64,000 nt of DNA, taken from Pseudomonas sp. ML96 (GTDB lineage Bacteria > Pseudomonadota > Gammaproteobacteria > Pseudomonadales > Pseudomonadaceae). The notes under the pieces were generated by a model. That model did not search any database. It worked only from the letters and a program-made list of their open reading frames with translations, and was not told where the DNA came from. A program made the translations under genes and the position numbers. The stretch spans positions 24,966 to 88,965 of the forward strand of contig NZ_JPMY01000046.1 of NCBI RefSeq assembly GCF_000761545.1, given 5' to 3'. How positions within the stretch are numbered: position 1 is the first letter of the stretch; each line of letters opens with the position of its first letter. This document shows positions 48,606-57,124 of the stretch, piece after piece.

Positions 48606-49487
48606 ATGCACCTGCTTCCCTGGTCCCATCCCACCTCTGCCGGCTTCACCCTGGCCGGTTGGCACACCGCGCCAAGCGGCAAGCCGCTGCTGCATTTCCT
48701 GCACGGCAATGGCTTCTGCGGGCGTACCTACGAGCCGATGCTGGCACCGTTGGCCGAGCACTTCGACCTCTGGCTGTGCGATGCCCAGGGCCATGGCGAT
48801 ACCGAGCATGGCGGTCGTTTCCATGGCTGGAACCGCAGTGCCGAGCTGGCGGTGGAGGCCTTCACGGCTGGGCGTGGAATCTTCGGCGAGGTGCCGCGCT
48901 ATGCGCTGGGCCACAGCTTTGGCGGGGTGCTGACCAGCCTGATCCTGGCGCGCGAGCCGCAGCTGTTCCGCCGTGCCGTGCTGCTCGACCCGGTGCTGTT
49001 CAGCAAGTCGATGATCGGTGCCATGGCGCTGTCCGAGCTGGTCGGCCTGCATCGGCGCAACGTGATGGCGAAGAAGTCTGCCAGTCGCCGCCGGCAGTGG
49101 CCGGACCGGGCCAATGCCTTCGGCCTGCTGCAGGGCAAGGGCATCTTCCGTGGCTGGACCGACGCGGCGCTGCAGGCCTATGTCGATCACGCGCTGAAGG
49201 ATGCCGAGGACGGCAGCGTCGAGCTGAAGTGCCGGCCGAGCCGCGAGGTGGATATCTTCAGTTCCTTCCCCAAACGGCTGTGGCCGTCGCTGGGCAAGAT
49301 CGCCACGCCGAGCCTGCTGCTCTACGGCGACAAGACCTACCCCTTCGTCGGCCAGTCGGCCAAGCGCCTGAACGGGCTCAACGCCGCGGTGAGCATCGCC
49401 GAGGTGCCGGGCGGGCACTGCTTCATGCAGGAACATCCCGAGGATACCGCCGAGCGGGCGCGCGCCTTCCTCCTGGCCCGGGCCTGA
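48606..49487 (+). CDS. Alpha/beta hydrolase
   Basis: A 293-residue hydrolase. The oxyanion loop is FLHGNGFCGRTYEPM, the nucleophile elbow is LGHSFGGVLTSL, the acid is likely in LLYGDKTYPFVG and the catalytic His in VPGGHCFMQEHPED. There is no signal peptide, so it acts in the cytoplasm. Substrate unknown; small esters are typical for this branch. The next gene starts one base after its stop, so they form an operon. Confidence 0.83.
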   Translation: MHLLPWSHPTSAGFTLAGWHTAPSGKPLLHFLHGNGFCGRTYEPMLAPLAEHFDLWLCDAQGHGDTEHGGRFHGWNRSAELAVEAFTAGRGIFGEVPRYALGHSFGGVLTSLILAREPQLFRRAVLLDPVLFSKSMIGAMALSELVGLHRRNVMAKKSASRRRQWPDRANAFGLLQGKGIFRGWTDAALQAYVDHALKDAEDGSVELKCRPSREVDIFSSFPKRLWPSLGKIATPSLLLYGDKTYPFVGQSAKRLNGLNAAVSIAEVPGGHCFMQEHPEDTAERARAFLLARA

Positions 49488-49488
49488 G

Positions 49489-49854
49489 ATGAGCGCCAGC
49501 CGCGAGGACGTGTGGCTGGCGTTGTCCGAGCTATGGCTGGACAACCAGCTGGATGAGTACAGCCACCGCCATATCGCCCGCGTGCTGCTGGCCAGCGGTC
49601 TGTCCGTCGAGGAGCTGCAGAGTATCTATCTGGAAGAAGTGGCGCCGCTACTATGGGGCAACCACTGGACCACGGCTGGCGTCTGGGATGGTTTCGATGC
49701 GCAGTGGCTGAGCGCCGGTTGTCGGCGCTTCCAGCAGCGGCGCGGCAGCCGTTGGCACCGCTGGCGCTGCCGTTTGCTACGCCGACTGATGACTTATGCA
49801 GCGGAGCCGGAATGGCAGCAGGTGCTGCTGCGTATGGCGGAGTTGCGCGGCTAG
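49489..49854 (+). CDS. Conserved hypothetical protein, possibly DUF7079
   Basis: A 121-residue soluble protein. REDVWLALSELWLDNQLDEYSHRHIARVLLASGLSVEELQSIYLEEVAPLLWGNHW resembles what I know of the DUF7079 family; the C-terminus is rich in Arg and Trp (RRGSRWHRWRCRLLRRLM). Function unknown. It is coupled to the hydrolase gene by a one-base gap and converges on the DUF3301 gene with one base between stops. Confidence 0.65.
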   Translation: MSASREDVWLALSELWLDNQLDEYSHRHIARVLLASGLSVEELQSIYLEEVAPLLWGNHWTTAGVWDGFDAQWLSAGCRRFQQRRGSRWHRWRCRLLRRLMTYAAEPEWQQVLLRMAELRG

Positions 49855-49855
49855 C

Positions 49856-50260
49856 TCAGTCGACCCGGCGGCGATCATCCGGGCGCGGGTGGCTGCGGCG
49901 CCAGTCGTCGAGCTGGATCACCTTGTCGTCGTGGGGCGCCGGCTCGTGGAAGGGATGAGCTTGCAGCTCGATGCTGCCCAGCTGGCGCCCATACATGCTG
50001 ATGCTGCCGTTCAGGCGTTGCTCGCCGGTGACGGTGAACTCGAAGTCGTAGATGCGCGCCACCCGGCGACGGCCGCGGCTGTCGCGGGTCAGGGCCAGGC
50101 GGCGGAAGGCGACGTTGCCATCGAGCAGCTCGATATCCAGTTTGGCGCAGTGCTGCTTGGCCAGCGCCAGGGCCCGCTCGCGAATGCCATGGCCGCGCCA
50201 TAGCCAGGCGCAGGCGGTGGCGAACAGCATTAGCAACAGCACATCCAGCAAGTCGATCAT
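49856..50260 (-). CDS. DUF3301 family membrane-anchored protein
   Basis: A 134-residue protein with an N-terminal helix (MIDLLDVLLLMLFATACAWLW) and a basic, beta-rich cytoplasmic part: ALAKQHCAKLDIELLDGNVAFRRL and RVARIYDFEFTVTGEQRLNGSISMYG, which match DUF3301. The ATG at 50260 follows GGAGT; an in-frame GTG at 50278 would add six residues. Function unknown. Confidence 0.75.
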   Translation of the reverse strand: MIDLLDVLLLMLFATACAWLWRGHGIRERALALAKQHCAKLDIELLDGNVAFRRLALTRDSRGRRRVARIYDFEFTVTGEQRLNGSISMYGRQLGSIELQAHPFHEPAPHDDKVIQLDDWRRSHPRPDDRRRVD

Positions 50261-50373
50261 GGGGACTCCGACGTTCACAGGCCCAAGCTTAACCTATCCG
50301 CGCGGCGGGGGATTGAGTCGTCGTCTCGATCCGGCTAGGGTCGCCGGCACGACGAACAGAGGACGTTCTACCG

Positions 50374-51624
50374 ATGAAGAAGTGGCTGTGGATAAGTCTT
50401 GCCTCGCTCCTGCTCCTGGCGGCATTGACCTGGTTATGGTGGCAGGACGAGCCGCTCACGCCCCAGGCCAAGGTCTGGCTGGAAGCGCCGGCGGCACCCG
50501 CCGACAGCGCCGCTTATTACCAGTTGCTTGGCCTGGATGCGCCAGCCGGCCAGGAGCCGGAGGCCGTCGGCCGCCAGTTGCTGCAGGCGCATCGGCAGTG
50601 GCGTGCGCAGCACGGTTTCAGTGATCCGCTGGTCGCGGCCAGTGGTGGTGAACGTATCGAGCTGCCCAGCGGCCTCTGTGCTCTCGGCGAGCCCGGTTGC
50701 CTGCACCAGCTGCAAGGCAATAGCGCGGACCTGGCCGCATTGCTGCGGCACCATGCCGAGCTGCTGCAGCGCTACGAGCACCTGCTGGCGCTGAGTGACT
50801 ACCAAACGCTCAGCCAGCCGAGCATGGACGAGCCGCTGGCCAACTTCACCAGTCTGGAGCGCGCCAATCGCCTGCGTGCTGTGCAGGCCCTGATGCTGGC
50901 CGAAGAGGCACGTGGTGCCGAAGCCCTGGCCCTGTTGCAGCAGGATGTGGCAATGCTGCGTGGCTGGCTGGCGCGGGCCGACAATCTGATCCTGAAGATG
51001 ATGCTGGTGCGCCTGCTCAGTGACGATCTGGACGCCATCGCCCAGCTGTATCGCGCCGGTCTGGTACCGCGACCCGAGGCGCAGCCGGCGCTGAGCGAGG
51101 CCGAGCGTTCGTTGCAGGGCGCCATGCAGCGCGAGTTCGCCCTGGTGGGATCGGGGCTGTTGACCCTGCTGGACAACCCGCAGACGGCTGCCGAAATGGG
51201 CGTGCTGCGCTGGCAGCTGCGTTGGCTGTACAAGCCGCAGATGACGGTCAACGACAGCCTGCCGGCCTATCAGCGGGTGGCCGCGAACTCGCGTCTGGAT
51301 ACTCTGGCCTTCGTCCGCAGCCTGGCGGCGCCGGTGCGCGATGAGCAGAGCCTGTGGCGCCGTGTGCGCAACCCGATGGGGGTGATTCTCGGCCAGGTGG
51401 CACTGCCCGACTTCAACCGCTATCTAGCGCGTCTGCATGATCTGGACGCCAAGCTGGCGCTGTTCAATGCCTTGGGCCAGGCCGCACCCGAGGTCGACAG
51501 TCCCTATCGCCCTGGTCAGCGGGCGAGCTGGGATGCCGAGCGCGAGAGCTACTGCTTCAGTGGTCCGCTGCAGGACGATAAGGGCCTGCGCTGCCTGTCC
51601 TGGGCGCCACCACCGAAGCAGTGA
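50374..51624 (+). CDS. Hypothetical membrane-anchored protein
   Basis: A 416-residue protein with one N-terminal helix (KKWLWISLASLLLLAALTWLWW) and a large helical, Leu/Ala/Gln-rich part expected in the periplasm. A pair of Cys lies near residues 100-110 (SGLCALGEPGCLHQL) and another near the C-terminus (SYCFSG, RCLSWAPPP), so two disulfides are possible. I do not recognise the family. The start codon is directly followed by a perfect DnaA box on the other strand (50387-50395). A single gene with its own gap on each side. Confidence 0.65.
   Translation: MKKWLWISLASLLLLAALTWLWWQDEPLTPQAKVWLEAPAAPADSAAYYQLLGLDAPAGQEPEAVGRQLLQAHRQWRAQHGFSDPLVAASGGERIELPSGLCALGEPGCLHQLQGNSADLAALLRHHAELLQRYEHLLALSDYQTLSQPSMDEPLANFTSLERANRLRAVQALMLAEEARGAEALALLQQDVAMLRGWLARADNLILKMMLVRLLSDDLDAIAQLYRAGLVPRPEAQPALSEAERSLQGAMQREFALVGSGLLTLLDNPQTAAEMGVLRWQLRWLYKPQMTVNDSLPAYQRVAANSRLDTLAFVRSLAAPVRDEQSLWRRVRNPMGVILGQVALPDFNRYLARLHDLDAKLALFNALGQAAPEVDSPYRPGQRASWDAERESYCFSGPLQDDKGLRCLSWAPPPKQ
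50387..50395 (-). promoter_or_regulatory. Perfect DnaA box inside the 5' end of a gene
   Basis: TGTGGATAA, encoding part of KKWLWISL of the hypothetical protein at 50374-51624. Confidence 0.45.
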
Positions 51625-51692
51625 ATCGTATCCCGCACGACTGACCCGACGCGCGGGCGGGCCAGTCGCTAGCTGAGCTTCCGAGTCGAGCT

Positions 51693-52184
51693 CTAGATTT
51701 CCTCTATCTCTTCGTCCAGGGACTGGTAGCGGCGCACCAGTTCCTCGCGGATCTCCCGGCGGCGCTGGGCCTGGCGGAAGCGCCGCTGTTCGTCGGCGCT
51801 CTGCGGTTGCAGGGTGGGCACCGGTTTGGGCTGGCCCTGGTCGTCCATCGCCACCATGGTGAAGAAGCAGCTGTTGGTGTGGCGCACCGAGCGCTCGCGG
51901 ATGTTCTCGGTGACCACCTTGATGCCGATCTCCATCGAGGTGCGCCCGGTGTAGTTGACCGAGGCGAGGAAGGTGACCAGCTCGCCGACATGCACCGGCT
52001 CGCGGAAGATCACCTGGTCCACCGACAGGGTCACCACGTAGCAGCCGGCGTAGCGCGCGGCGCAGGCATAGGCGACCTCGTCGAGGTACTTGAGCAGGGT
52101 GCCGCCGTGCACGTTGCCGGAGAAGTTGGCCATGTCCGGGGTCATCAGGACGGTCATCGACAGGGTGTTGGTTTCGAAGTCCAT
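51693..52184 (-). CDS. Acyl-CoA thioesterase (hotdog fold, YciA/Acot type)
   Basis: A 163-residue single-hotdog thioesterase expected to release free fatty acid and CoA. NFSGNVHGGTLLKYLDEVAYACAARYAG contains the conserved HGG and the catalytic Asp of the family; RTSMEIGIKVVTENIRERSVRHTNSCFFTMVA is the C-terminal half of the sheet. The C-terminus is a long charged helix (EQRRFRQAQRRREIREELVRRYQSLDEEIEEI). It is a single gene. Confidence 0.87.
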   Translation of the reverse strand: MDFETNTLSMTVLMTPDMANFSGNVHGGTLLKYLDEVAYACAARYAGCYVVTLSVDQVIFREPVHVGELVTFLASVNYTGRTSMEIGIKVVTENIRERSVRHTNSCFFTMVAMDDQGQPKPVPTLQPQSADEQRRFRQAQRRREIREELVRRYQSLDEEIEEI

Positions 52185-52367
52185 GGGTGTCTCATAGGCA
52201 GTTTTTAGGGTGCTGGCGGTGCAGTTCCTGCGGGGTCTGCTGGTTGTTATAGATGCTGCCTGTTTACTTCGCTGTGCCAGCGCCGCCAGGCATGCAACTT
52301 TGCGGCCGTTGCCGGCGGTGGAGCACAGGAGCCGTTAAGCTAGGGCCTTTGTTCAGGGAGGACGATC

Positions 52368-53075
52368 ATGCGAAGCCATCTTCTCGCGCTTGTGTTGCTG
52401 TCTTTCGGCGCACAGTGCACCGCCGCGCAGCAGAGTTGCGCCAGCCCGGCCGCCTGCAATCAGGCCGGCACCGCCGCCTACCAGGCGGGTCGCCATGCCG
52501 AGGCCATCGCGGCCTTCGAGCGCCAGCTCAAGCAGGCCGAACAGGCCGAGGATCGCGCTGCCCAGGAGCTGGCGCTGAACAATCTGATGCTGGCCAATCT
52601 CAAGGCGACACATGCCGGTATGGCGCGGGCCTGGTTGCGCCTGGCCTTGCGCAACGATTTCGACGGCGCTGCCAGCCGGCACAATCTGGCCAAGGTCGGC
52701 GAGGCGGATGTCTCCTCGCTGGCAGCCGTGGTCGAGGGACATTACCTGCGCTACGCCGGCCAGGCGGCCTGGAGTAGCCTGCAGATTCGTCGCGAGGGCG
52801 ACGGTTACCGCGCCGACTTCGCGCCGATCCGTGTCGGCGGCCGCGACCCGGAGGAGTGGGGGCCGGCGGCCATCGGCGAATTGCAGGGACGCCTGCAGGG
52901 CGCTGGCGACTATTTCGAACTGCAGGACGCCGGGCTGGTTGCCGAGTGCCAGGTGCAGCTGCTGCGTGACGGTCTGCGCCTGCAGGTGCTGGAAGTCTTC
53001 GCCGACGCCTGCCAGGAGTACGGTGGCGCCGGTATCAGCGTGGCCGGCGAGTACTTCAAGGTCGAGCCGCGCTAA
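52368..53075 (+). CDS. Secreted protein with TPR-like N-terminal region
   Basis: A 235-residue protein with a signal peptide (MRSHLLALVLLSFGAQCTAAQQ) and a helical, TPR/Sel1-like start (ACNQAGTAAYQAGRHAEAIAAFERQLKQAEQAEDRAAQELALNNL...). The second half (about 120-235) is beta-rich with no recognised motif. Cys pairs occur near the N-terminus and at CQVQL and DACQEY. Function unknown. Its stop overlaps that of the convergent AraC gene by three bases (CTAA). Confidence 0.65.
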   Translation: MRSHLLALVLLSFGAQCTAAQQSCASPAACNQAGTAAYQAGRHAEAIAAFERQLKQAEQAEDRAAQELALNNLMLANLKATHAGMARAWLRLALRNDFDGAASRHNLAKVGEADVSSLAAVVEGHYLRYAGQAAWSSLQIRREGDGYRADFAPIRVGGRDPEEWGPAAIGELQGRLQGAGDYFELQDAGLVAECQVQLLRDGLRLQVLEVFADACQEYGGAGISVAGEYFKVEPR

Positions 53076-54049
53076 CTGGGGCCGCTCTGCCAGCGCTTGC
53101 GCGCATGCAGGTAGGCGGCGCTGTCGGCATAGCCGAGCTGTTCGGCGATTTGGCTGCGATTGAGGCCCTGCAGCTCCAGGCTCTGCTCCAGCTCGGCGCG
53201 CACCGCGTCGAGTACTTCGCGAAAACCCAGGCCTTCCTCCTGCAGGCGCCGGCGCAGGGTACGCGGGCTCTGGTGCAGGGCTTCGGCGGCGGCCTCCAGA
53301 CTCGGGGGTTGCGCGCGGCGTAAATCGCCGCGCACCTGTTCGGCGACCTTGGCTGCCCAGCCGTTGAGTTGCTGCAGACGCGCCAGGCGCCGATCCAGGC
53401 TGTCGCAGAGCAGCTCCACCAGCACCGGGTGGTGCTGGTGCATGGGCAGTTCCAGGCAGGCGGCATCCAGGTACAGGCGATTGTGCGGGGCATCGAACTG
53501 CACTTGGCCGAACCAGGGTTTGTACTGCGCATGGTAGGCCGGGCGGGGGTGGCGGAACTCGGCGCCGAGCAGCTGGAAGGCCTGGCCGGCGCCCAGGCGC
53601 AGCATGCTCACGGCCATCACCGAATAGTGCTCGGTGACGAAGCGCGCCAGGGCCCCCGGTGCATCGATCTGCAGCTCGATGATCAGGCGCTCGCCGTCGC
53701 GCTGCAGGCGCACCCGCTCCATGTCCGAGGCCAGGCGTGCATAGCGCTGCCAGTGCTGCAGCGCCTCGGCGACGCTGGCGCTGAACTGCGCCAGGTGCAG
53801 TAGCACATGCCAGTCGCCAGGGCTGAACTGGGCGAACAGGTTGAGGCCGATGGCCGGGTCAAGCTCGGCGGCCTGCAGCCACAGCTGCTCCAGATGCACC
53901 AGGCTGTATTCCTGCTGCGGGTGGTGCTGGCTGAGAAAGCGCTGCAGCACGCGCCCCAGCGGGCCACGGTGAAAGCGCAGCGGACTGGGGCGGGGCGAGT
54001 CCGCCGGCGGATTGGCCACTTCGGGCAGATTGTTGTCCGTTTCGCGCAT
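53072..54049 (-). CDS. AraC-family transcriptional regulator (OruR/VirF type)
   Basis: A 325-residue regulator. The N-terminal arabinose-binding-type domain (about 30-215; HHPQQEYSLVHLEQLWLQAAELDPAIGLNLFAQF) is the form found in OruR and related proteins. The C-terminal double helix-turn-helix is SLEAAAEALHQSPRTLRRRLQEEGLGFREVLDAVRAELEQ and NRSQIAEQLGYADSAAYLHARKRWQSG. The start at 54049 gives MRETDNNLPEV. It is divergent from the fatty acid hydroxylase gene (70-base gap), which is its most likely target. Confidence 0.87.
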   Translation of the reverse strand: MRETDNNLPEVANPPADSPRPSPLRFHRGPLGRVLQRFLSQHHPQQEYSLVHLEQLWLQAAELDPAIGLNLFAQFSPGDWHVLLHLAQFSASVAEALQHWQRYARLASDMERVRLQRDGERLIIELQIDAPGALARFVTEHYSVMAVSMLRLGAGQAFQLLGAEFRHPRPAYHAQYKPWFGQVQFDAPHNRLYLDAACLELPMHQHHPVLVELLCDSLDRRLARLQQLNGWAAKVAEQVRGDLRRAQPPSLEAAAEALHQSPRTLRRRLQEEGLGFREVLDAVRAELEQSLELQGLNRSQIAEQLGYADSAAYLHARKRWQSGPS

Positions 54050-54119
54050 GGTAGCGGCAGTCGACCTGGCATCTGATACAGGCAACCCGGTAGGCCGGGA
54101 TTTCCAACAAGAGGTTGCC

Positions 54120-54977
54120 ATGAACCCCAGCTCCATCGCCAACAATCCCATTGCCGTGGTCAGCCTGATCTTCCTCGGCTTTATCCTGCTCGAGGTCGTG
54201 CTGGGCTGCTTCCGCCAGCCGCGCGGCCAGCGCCGCGACGTGCTGATCGAGATCATCGGCTCCAGCCTGCTGCTCGGTGCGACCTTCCCGTTGATCATGT
54301 TCCTCGCCGACTTTGCCCTCGGCGAGTGGCTGCCGCAGGCGCGCGACTCCCTGGCCGGAATTCCCTTCGTCGCCGGATTCGCCCTGTTCCTGCTGTTCGA
54401 CGACATGACCCAGTACTGGTGGCATCGCCTCAGCCACAAGGTGCCGTTCCTCTACAGCCTGCACCGCGCGCACCACTCGGCGCCGTACATGAGCATCCGC
54501 ATCGTCTACCGCAACAACAGCTTCTACTACCTGCTGATGCCCGGCATCTGGTTCTCTGCCGCGCTGATCTACCTGGGCCTGGCGCCGGTCTACTACGTCT
54601 ACCTGATTCTCAAGATGTGCGTGATCTTCGGCGCCCACAGCAGCGTGGCCTGGGACGACAAGCTCTACCGCATCCCGGCCCTGCGCCCGCTGATGTGGCT
54701 GCTGGAACGGACCATCTCCACGCCGTCCACCCATTCCGCCCACCACGGCCTGAACGCCGATGACGGGGTGACCAACTACAAGGGCAACTTCGGCAACCTG
54801 CTGTTCTTCTGGGACGTGCTGTTCGGCAGCGCCAAGATCACCCGCCGCCGCCCCGAGCAGTACGGCATCGAGGACATGAGTCCGGTGAGTTGGCAGCAGG
54901 AACTGTTCTGGCCGCTGGTGCGCACGCCCAAGGCTGAGCCGGCGCCTAACGCCGAGCTGAAGGAGCTGGCCCGATGA
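54120..54977 (+). CDS. Sterol desaturase / fatty acid hydroxylase family protein
   Basis: A 285-residue membrane di-iron enzyme. Hydrophobic segments surround the His clusters HRLSHKVPFLYSLHRAHHS (HxxxH then HxxHH) and STHSAHHGLN near residue 200. It probably hydroxylates or desaturates a lipid chain; the substrate is not known. The start at 54120 follows AGAGG. It overlaps the next gene by four bases (ATGA), and a flavin reductase there could supply electrons. Divergent AraC regulator upstream. Confidence 0.87.
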   Translation: MNPSSIANNPIAVVSLIFLGFILLEVVLGCFRQPRGQRRDVLIEIIGSSLLLGATFPLIMFLADFALGEWLPQARDSLAGIPFVAGFALFLLFDDMTQYWWHRLSHKVPFLYSLHRAHHSAPYMSIRIVYRNNSFYYLLMPGIWFSAALIYLGLAPVYYVYLILKMCVIFGAHSSVAWDDKLYRIPALRPLMWLLERTISTPSTHSAHHGLNADDGVTNYKGNFGNLLFFWDVLFGSAKITRRRPEQYGIEDMSPVSWQQELFWPLVRTPKAEPAPNAELKELAR

Positions 54978-55564
54978 GCCTGAATATCGTCCTGGTCGCC
55001 GGCTCCAGCCGCAGCGACAGCCAGAGCGCCAAGGTCGCCAGCTACCTGGCCGCGCGCCTGCAACAGCGCGACCTGCAGACGCAGATCATCGACCTGGGGC
55101 GCAACGCCTTGCCGCTGTGGCCGGCGGAGGATGGTCATGACCACTGGCCGGCCATGGCCGAGCAGCTCAGGCGCGCCGATGCGCTGATCGTACTCAGCCC
55201 GGAGTGGAACGGCATGGCCAGCCCGGCGCTGAAGAACTTCTTCCTCTACGCCGGGCGTCATGAGCTGGCGCACAAGCCGGCGCTGCTGGTGGGGGTGTCG
55301 TCAGGGCAGGGCGGCGCCTATCCGCTGTCCGAGCTACGCGCTTCCAGCTACAAGAACTGCCGCATCTGCTTTATCCCCGAGCAGCTGATCGTGCGTCAGG
55401 TGGAGGCGGTACTGAACACTGTGCAGGCAGCCGATGCCGATGACCAGCGCATCCGCCTGCGCGCCGACTGGGCGCTGGAGGTGCTGCTGGAATACGCCGA
55501 GGCGCTGCGCGGCCTGCCCCAGCGCATCGACTGGAGCGAGCCGCAGTTCGGCAATGGTATGTGA
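54974..55564 (+). CDS. NADPH-dependent FMN reductase family protein
   Basis: A 196-residue flavodoxin-like protein. The FMN phosphate-binding loop is VAGSSRSDSQSAKVASYL at the N-terminus, and the second flavin loop is LSPEWNGMASPALKNFFLYAG, as in the SsuE/azoreductase group. It overlaps the hydroxylase gene by four bases, so it may reduce flavin or pass electrons for that di-iron enzyme; this is inference from position. A hairpin and then a structured repeat follow. Confidence 0.85.
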   Translation: MSLNIVLVAGSSRSDSQSAKVASYLAARLQQRDLQTQIIDLGRNALPLWPAEDGHDHWPAMAEQLRRADALIVLSPEWNGMASPALKNFFLYAGRHELAHKPALLVGVSSGQGGAYPLSELRASSYKNCRICFIPEQLIVRQVEAVLNTVQAADADDQRIRLRADWALEVLLEYAEALRGLPQRIDWSEPQFGNGM

Positions 55565-55569
55565 TGTGA

Positions 55570-55590
55570 AGAGCCCGCGCTGCGGGTTCT
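55570..55590 (+). terminator. Hairpin after the FMN reductase gene
   Basis: AGAGCCCGC pairs with GCGGGTTCT (one G-T pair) around GCT, starting five bases after the stop. No T-tract follows, so it is terminator-like only. Confidence 0.5.
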
Positions 55591-55601
55591 GACCTGCTGC
55601 G

Positions 55602-55748
55602 CAGAGTCTGTCTCGGGTCTTTTGAGCTAGAGACAGGCAAGGCGAAATTGGGCGAGGGCGCGGAGTTTACGAGCTGTAAATGAGCAGCCCGAGCCCAATT
55701 TCAACGCAGCATGGCCGACGATCAAGAGATCCGGGTCAGGCTCTCAGG
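55602..55748 (-). repeat. Structured repeat element, copy 1
   Basis: About 147 bp, nearly identical over its inner 103 bp (about five differences) to 61731-61878 in the opposite orientation. It folds as nested inverted repeats: outer arms, then AAATTGGGC (55645-55653) with GCCCAATTT (55693-55701), then TTTAC/GTAAA (55666/55676). On the minus strand it starts with CCTGAGAGCC, whose TGA is the stop of the glutamine-synthetase-like gene. No open reading frame of its own is apparent. Confidence 0.9.
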
Positions 55749-57111
55749 CGTGAGTGAGGTACCAGCGCCAGTCCTGCTCGCCGACTTCGCCAACGAACTG
55801 GCGGAATTCTTCCCACTTGATCGCCAGGAAGATCTTCAGGAAGTCCTCGCCCAGCGCTTCCTTGGCCCAGCTCGACTGCTCCAGGTTGCGCAGCGCGGTC
55901 AGCCAGTCGGTCGGCAGGGTTTCACGAGCCTGCTCGTAGCCGTTGCCGACAATCGCTTCGCCCGGGTCGATCTGGTTTTTGATGCCATGGTGGATGCCGG
56001 CGAGGATCGCCGCTGCCGCCAGGTACGGGTTGGCATCGGCGCCGCAGATGCGGTGCTCGACGTGGCGGCTCTTGGCCGGGCCGCCCGGTACGCGGAACGA
56101 CACGGTGCGGTTGTTCACCCCCCAGCTCTTGGCCAGCGGTGCGTAGCTGTTGGCCTGGAAGCGCCGGTAGGAGTTGGCGTTGGGGCAGAAGATCGCCAGG
56201 GCGTCGTTGAGCGTGGCCATCATGCCGCCGATGGCGTGCTTGAGCAGCGGCGTGCCGTGTGGATCTTCCGAGGCCATCAGGTTGTTGCCTTCGGCGCCGG
56301 CCAGGCTGACGTGCATGTGCATGCCGCTACCGGCCAGGTCGCCGAACGGCTTGGCCATAAAGCAGGCTTGCAGCCCGTGCTTGTTGGCCACGCCCTTGAC
56401 CAGGCGCTTGTAGCGCACGCCTTCGTCGACTGCCTGCAGCGCGTCGAAGCGATGCTCCAGGGTCAGCTCGACCTGGCCCGGAGCGTATTCGGAAATCGCC
56501 GTGCGTACCGGCAGGCCCTGCACCTCGCAGGCGGCGTAGAGGTCGTCGAGGAACGGCTGCAGCTGCTCCAGCTCGTACACGCCATACACCTGCGGCGCCT
56601 GTGGGCGCACGCCGTTGGCCTGCAGCGCCGGCTGCGGCCGGCCATTGGCGTCGCGCTGTTTATCCAGCAGGTAGAACTCCAGTTCCACCGCCATTACCGG
56701 GTGGTAGCCGTCGGCCTTGAGCGCGTCGATGGCGCGGGCCAGCACGTGGCGCGGGTCGCCGGGGGTGGCCGGCAGGCCCTGGGTCGGGTGCATGCTCACC
56801 TGCAGCTGGCCGGTGGGTACCGCGCGCCAGGGTTGCAGGGTCAGCGAACCGGGAATCGGGTAGGTCCAGCAGTCGGCGTCGGCGACTTCCCAGACCAGGC
56901 CGCTGGCCTCCACGTCTTCGCCCTGGATGGTCAGCGAGAGGATCGAGCTGGGCAGCGGCCGGCCGTTCTCGTAGATGGCCAGCAGCTCGTCACGGTGCAG
57001 CAGCTTGCCGCGCGGGATGCCGTTGGCGTCGATCAGCATCAGCTCGATGCTGCGTACTTCCGGGTGCTTGGCGAGGAAGTCGCGGGCTTCCTGGATATCG
57101 GCGAAGTTCAT
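55744..57111 (-). CDS. Glutamine synthetase family protein, probably glutamylpolyamine synthetase
   Basis: A 455-residue GS-fold ligase. It has VMAVELEFYLLDKQ (metal-binding Glu), SGMHMHVSLAG (the HVHxS-type motif), NSYRRF and VSFRVPGGPAKSRHVEHRICGADANPYLAAAAILAG near the active site. The adenylylation-site region of GlnA is missing, and the length matches PuuA/PauA enzymes that gamma-glutamylate polyamines. It corresponds to PA5522 by position next to the aminotransferase (PA5523-like) and GntR gene (PA5525-like). Substrate not certain; other amines are possible. It ends at the edge of a structured repeat. Confidence 0.86.
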   Translation of the reverse strand: MNFADIQEARDFLAKHPEVRSIELMLIDANGIPRGKLLHRDELLAIYENGRPLPSSILSLTIQGEDVEASGLVWEVADADCWTYPIPGSLTLQPWRAVPTGQLQVSMHPTQGLPATPGDPRHVLARAIDALKADGYHPVMAVELEFYLLDKQRDANGRPQPALQANGVRPQAPQVYGVYELEQLQPFLDDLYAACEVQGLPVRTAISEYAPGQVELTLEHRFDALQAVDEGVRYKRLVKGVANKHGLQACFMAKPFGDLAGSGMHMHVSLAGAEGNNLMASEDPHGTPLLKHAIGGMMATLNDALAIFCPNANSYRRFQANSYAPLAKSWGVNNRTVSFRVPGGPAKSRHVEHRICGADANPYLAAAAILAGIHHGIKNQIDPGEAIVGNGYEQARETLPTDWLTALRNLEQSSWAKEALGEDFLKIFLAIKWEEFRQFVGEVGEQDWRWYLTHA

Positions 57112-57124
57112 GGAGTCGTCTCGG

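Noticed and set aside
55602..55748. Integron attC site or IS end for the structured repeat
   Set aside because: No 7-bp attC core and inverse core pair, no integrase or transposase nearby, and the arms vary together between copies, unlike fixed IS ends.
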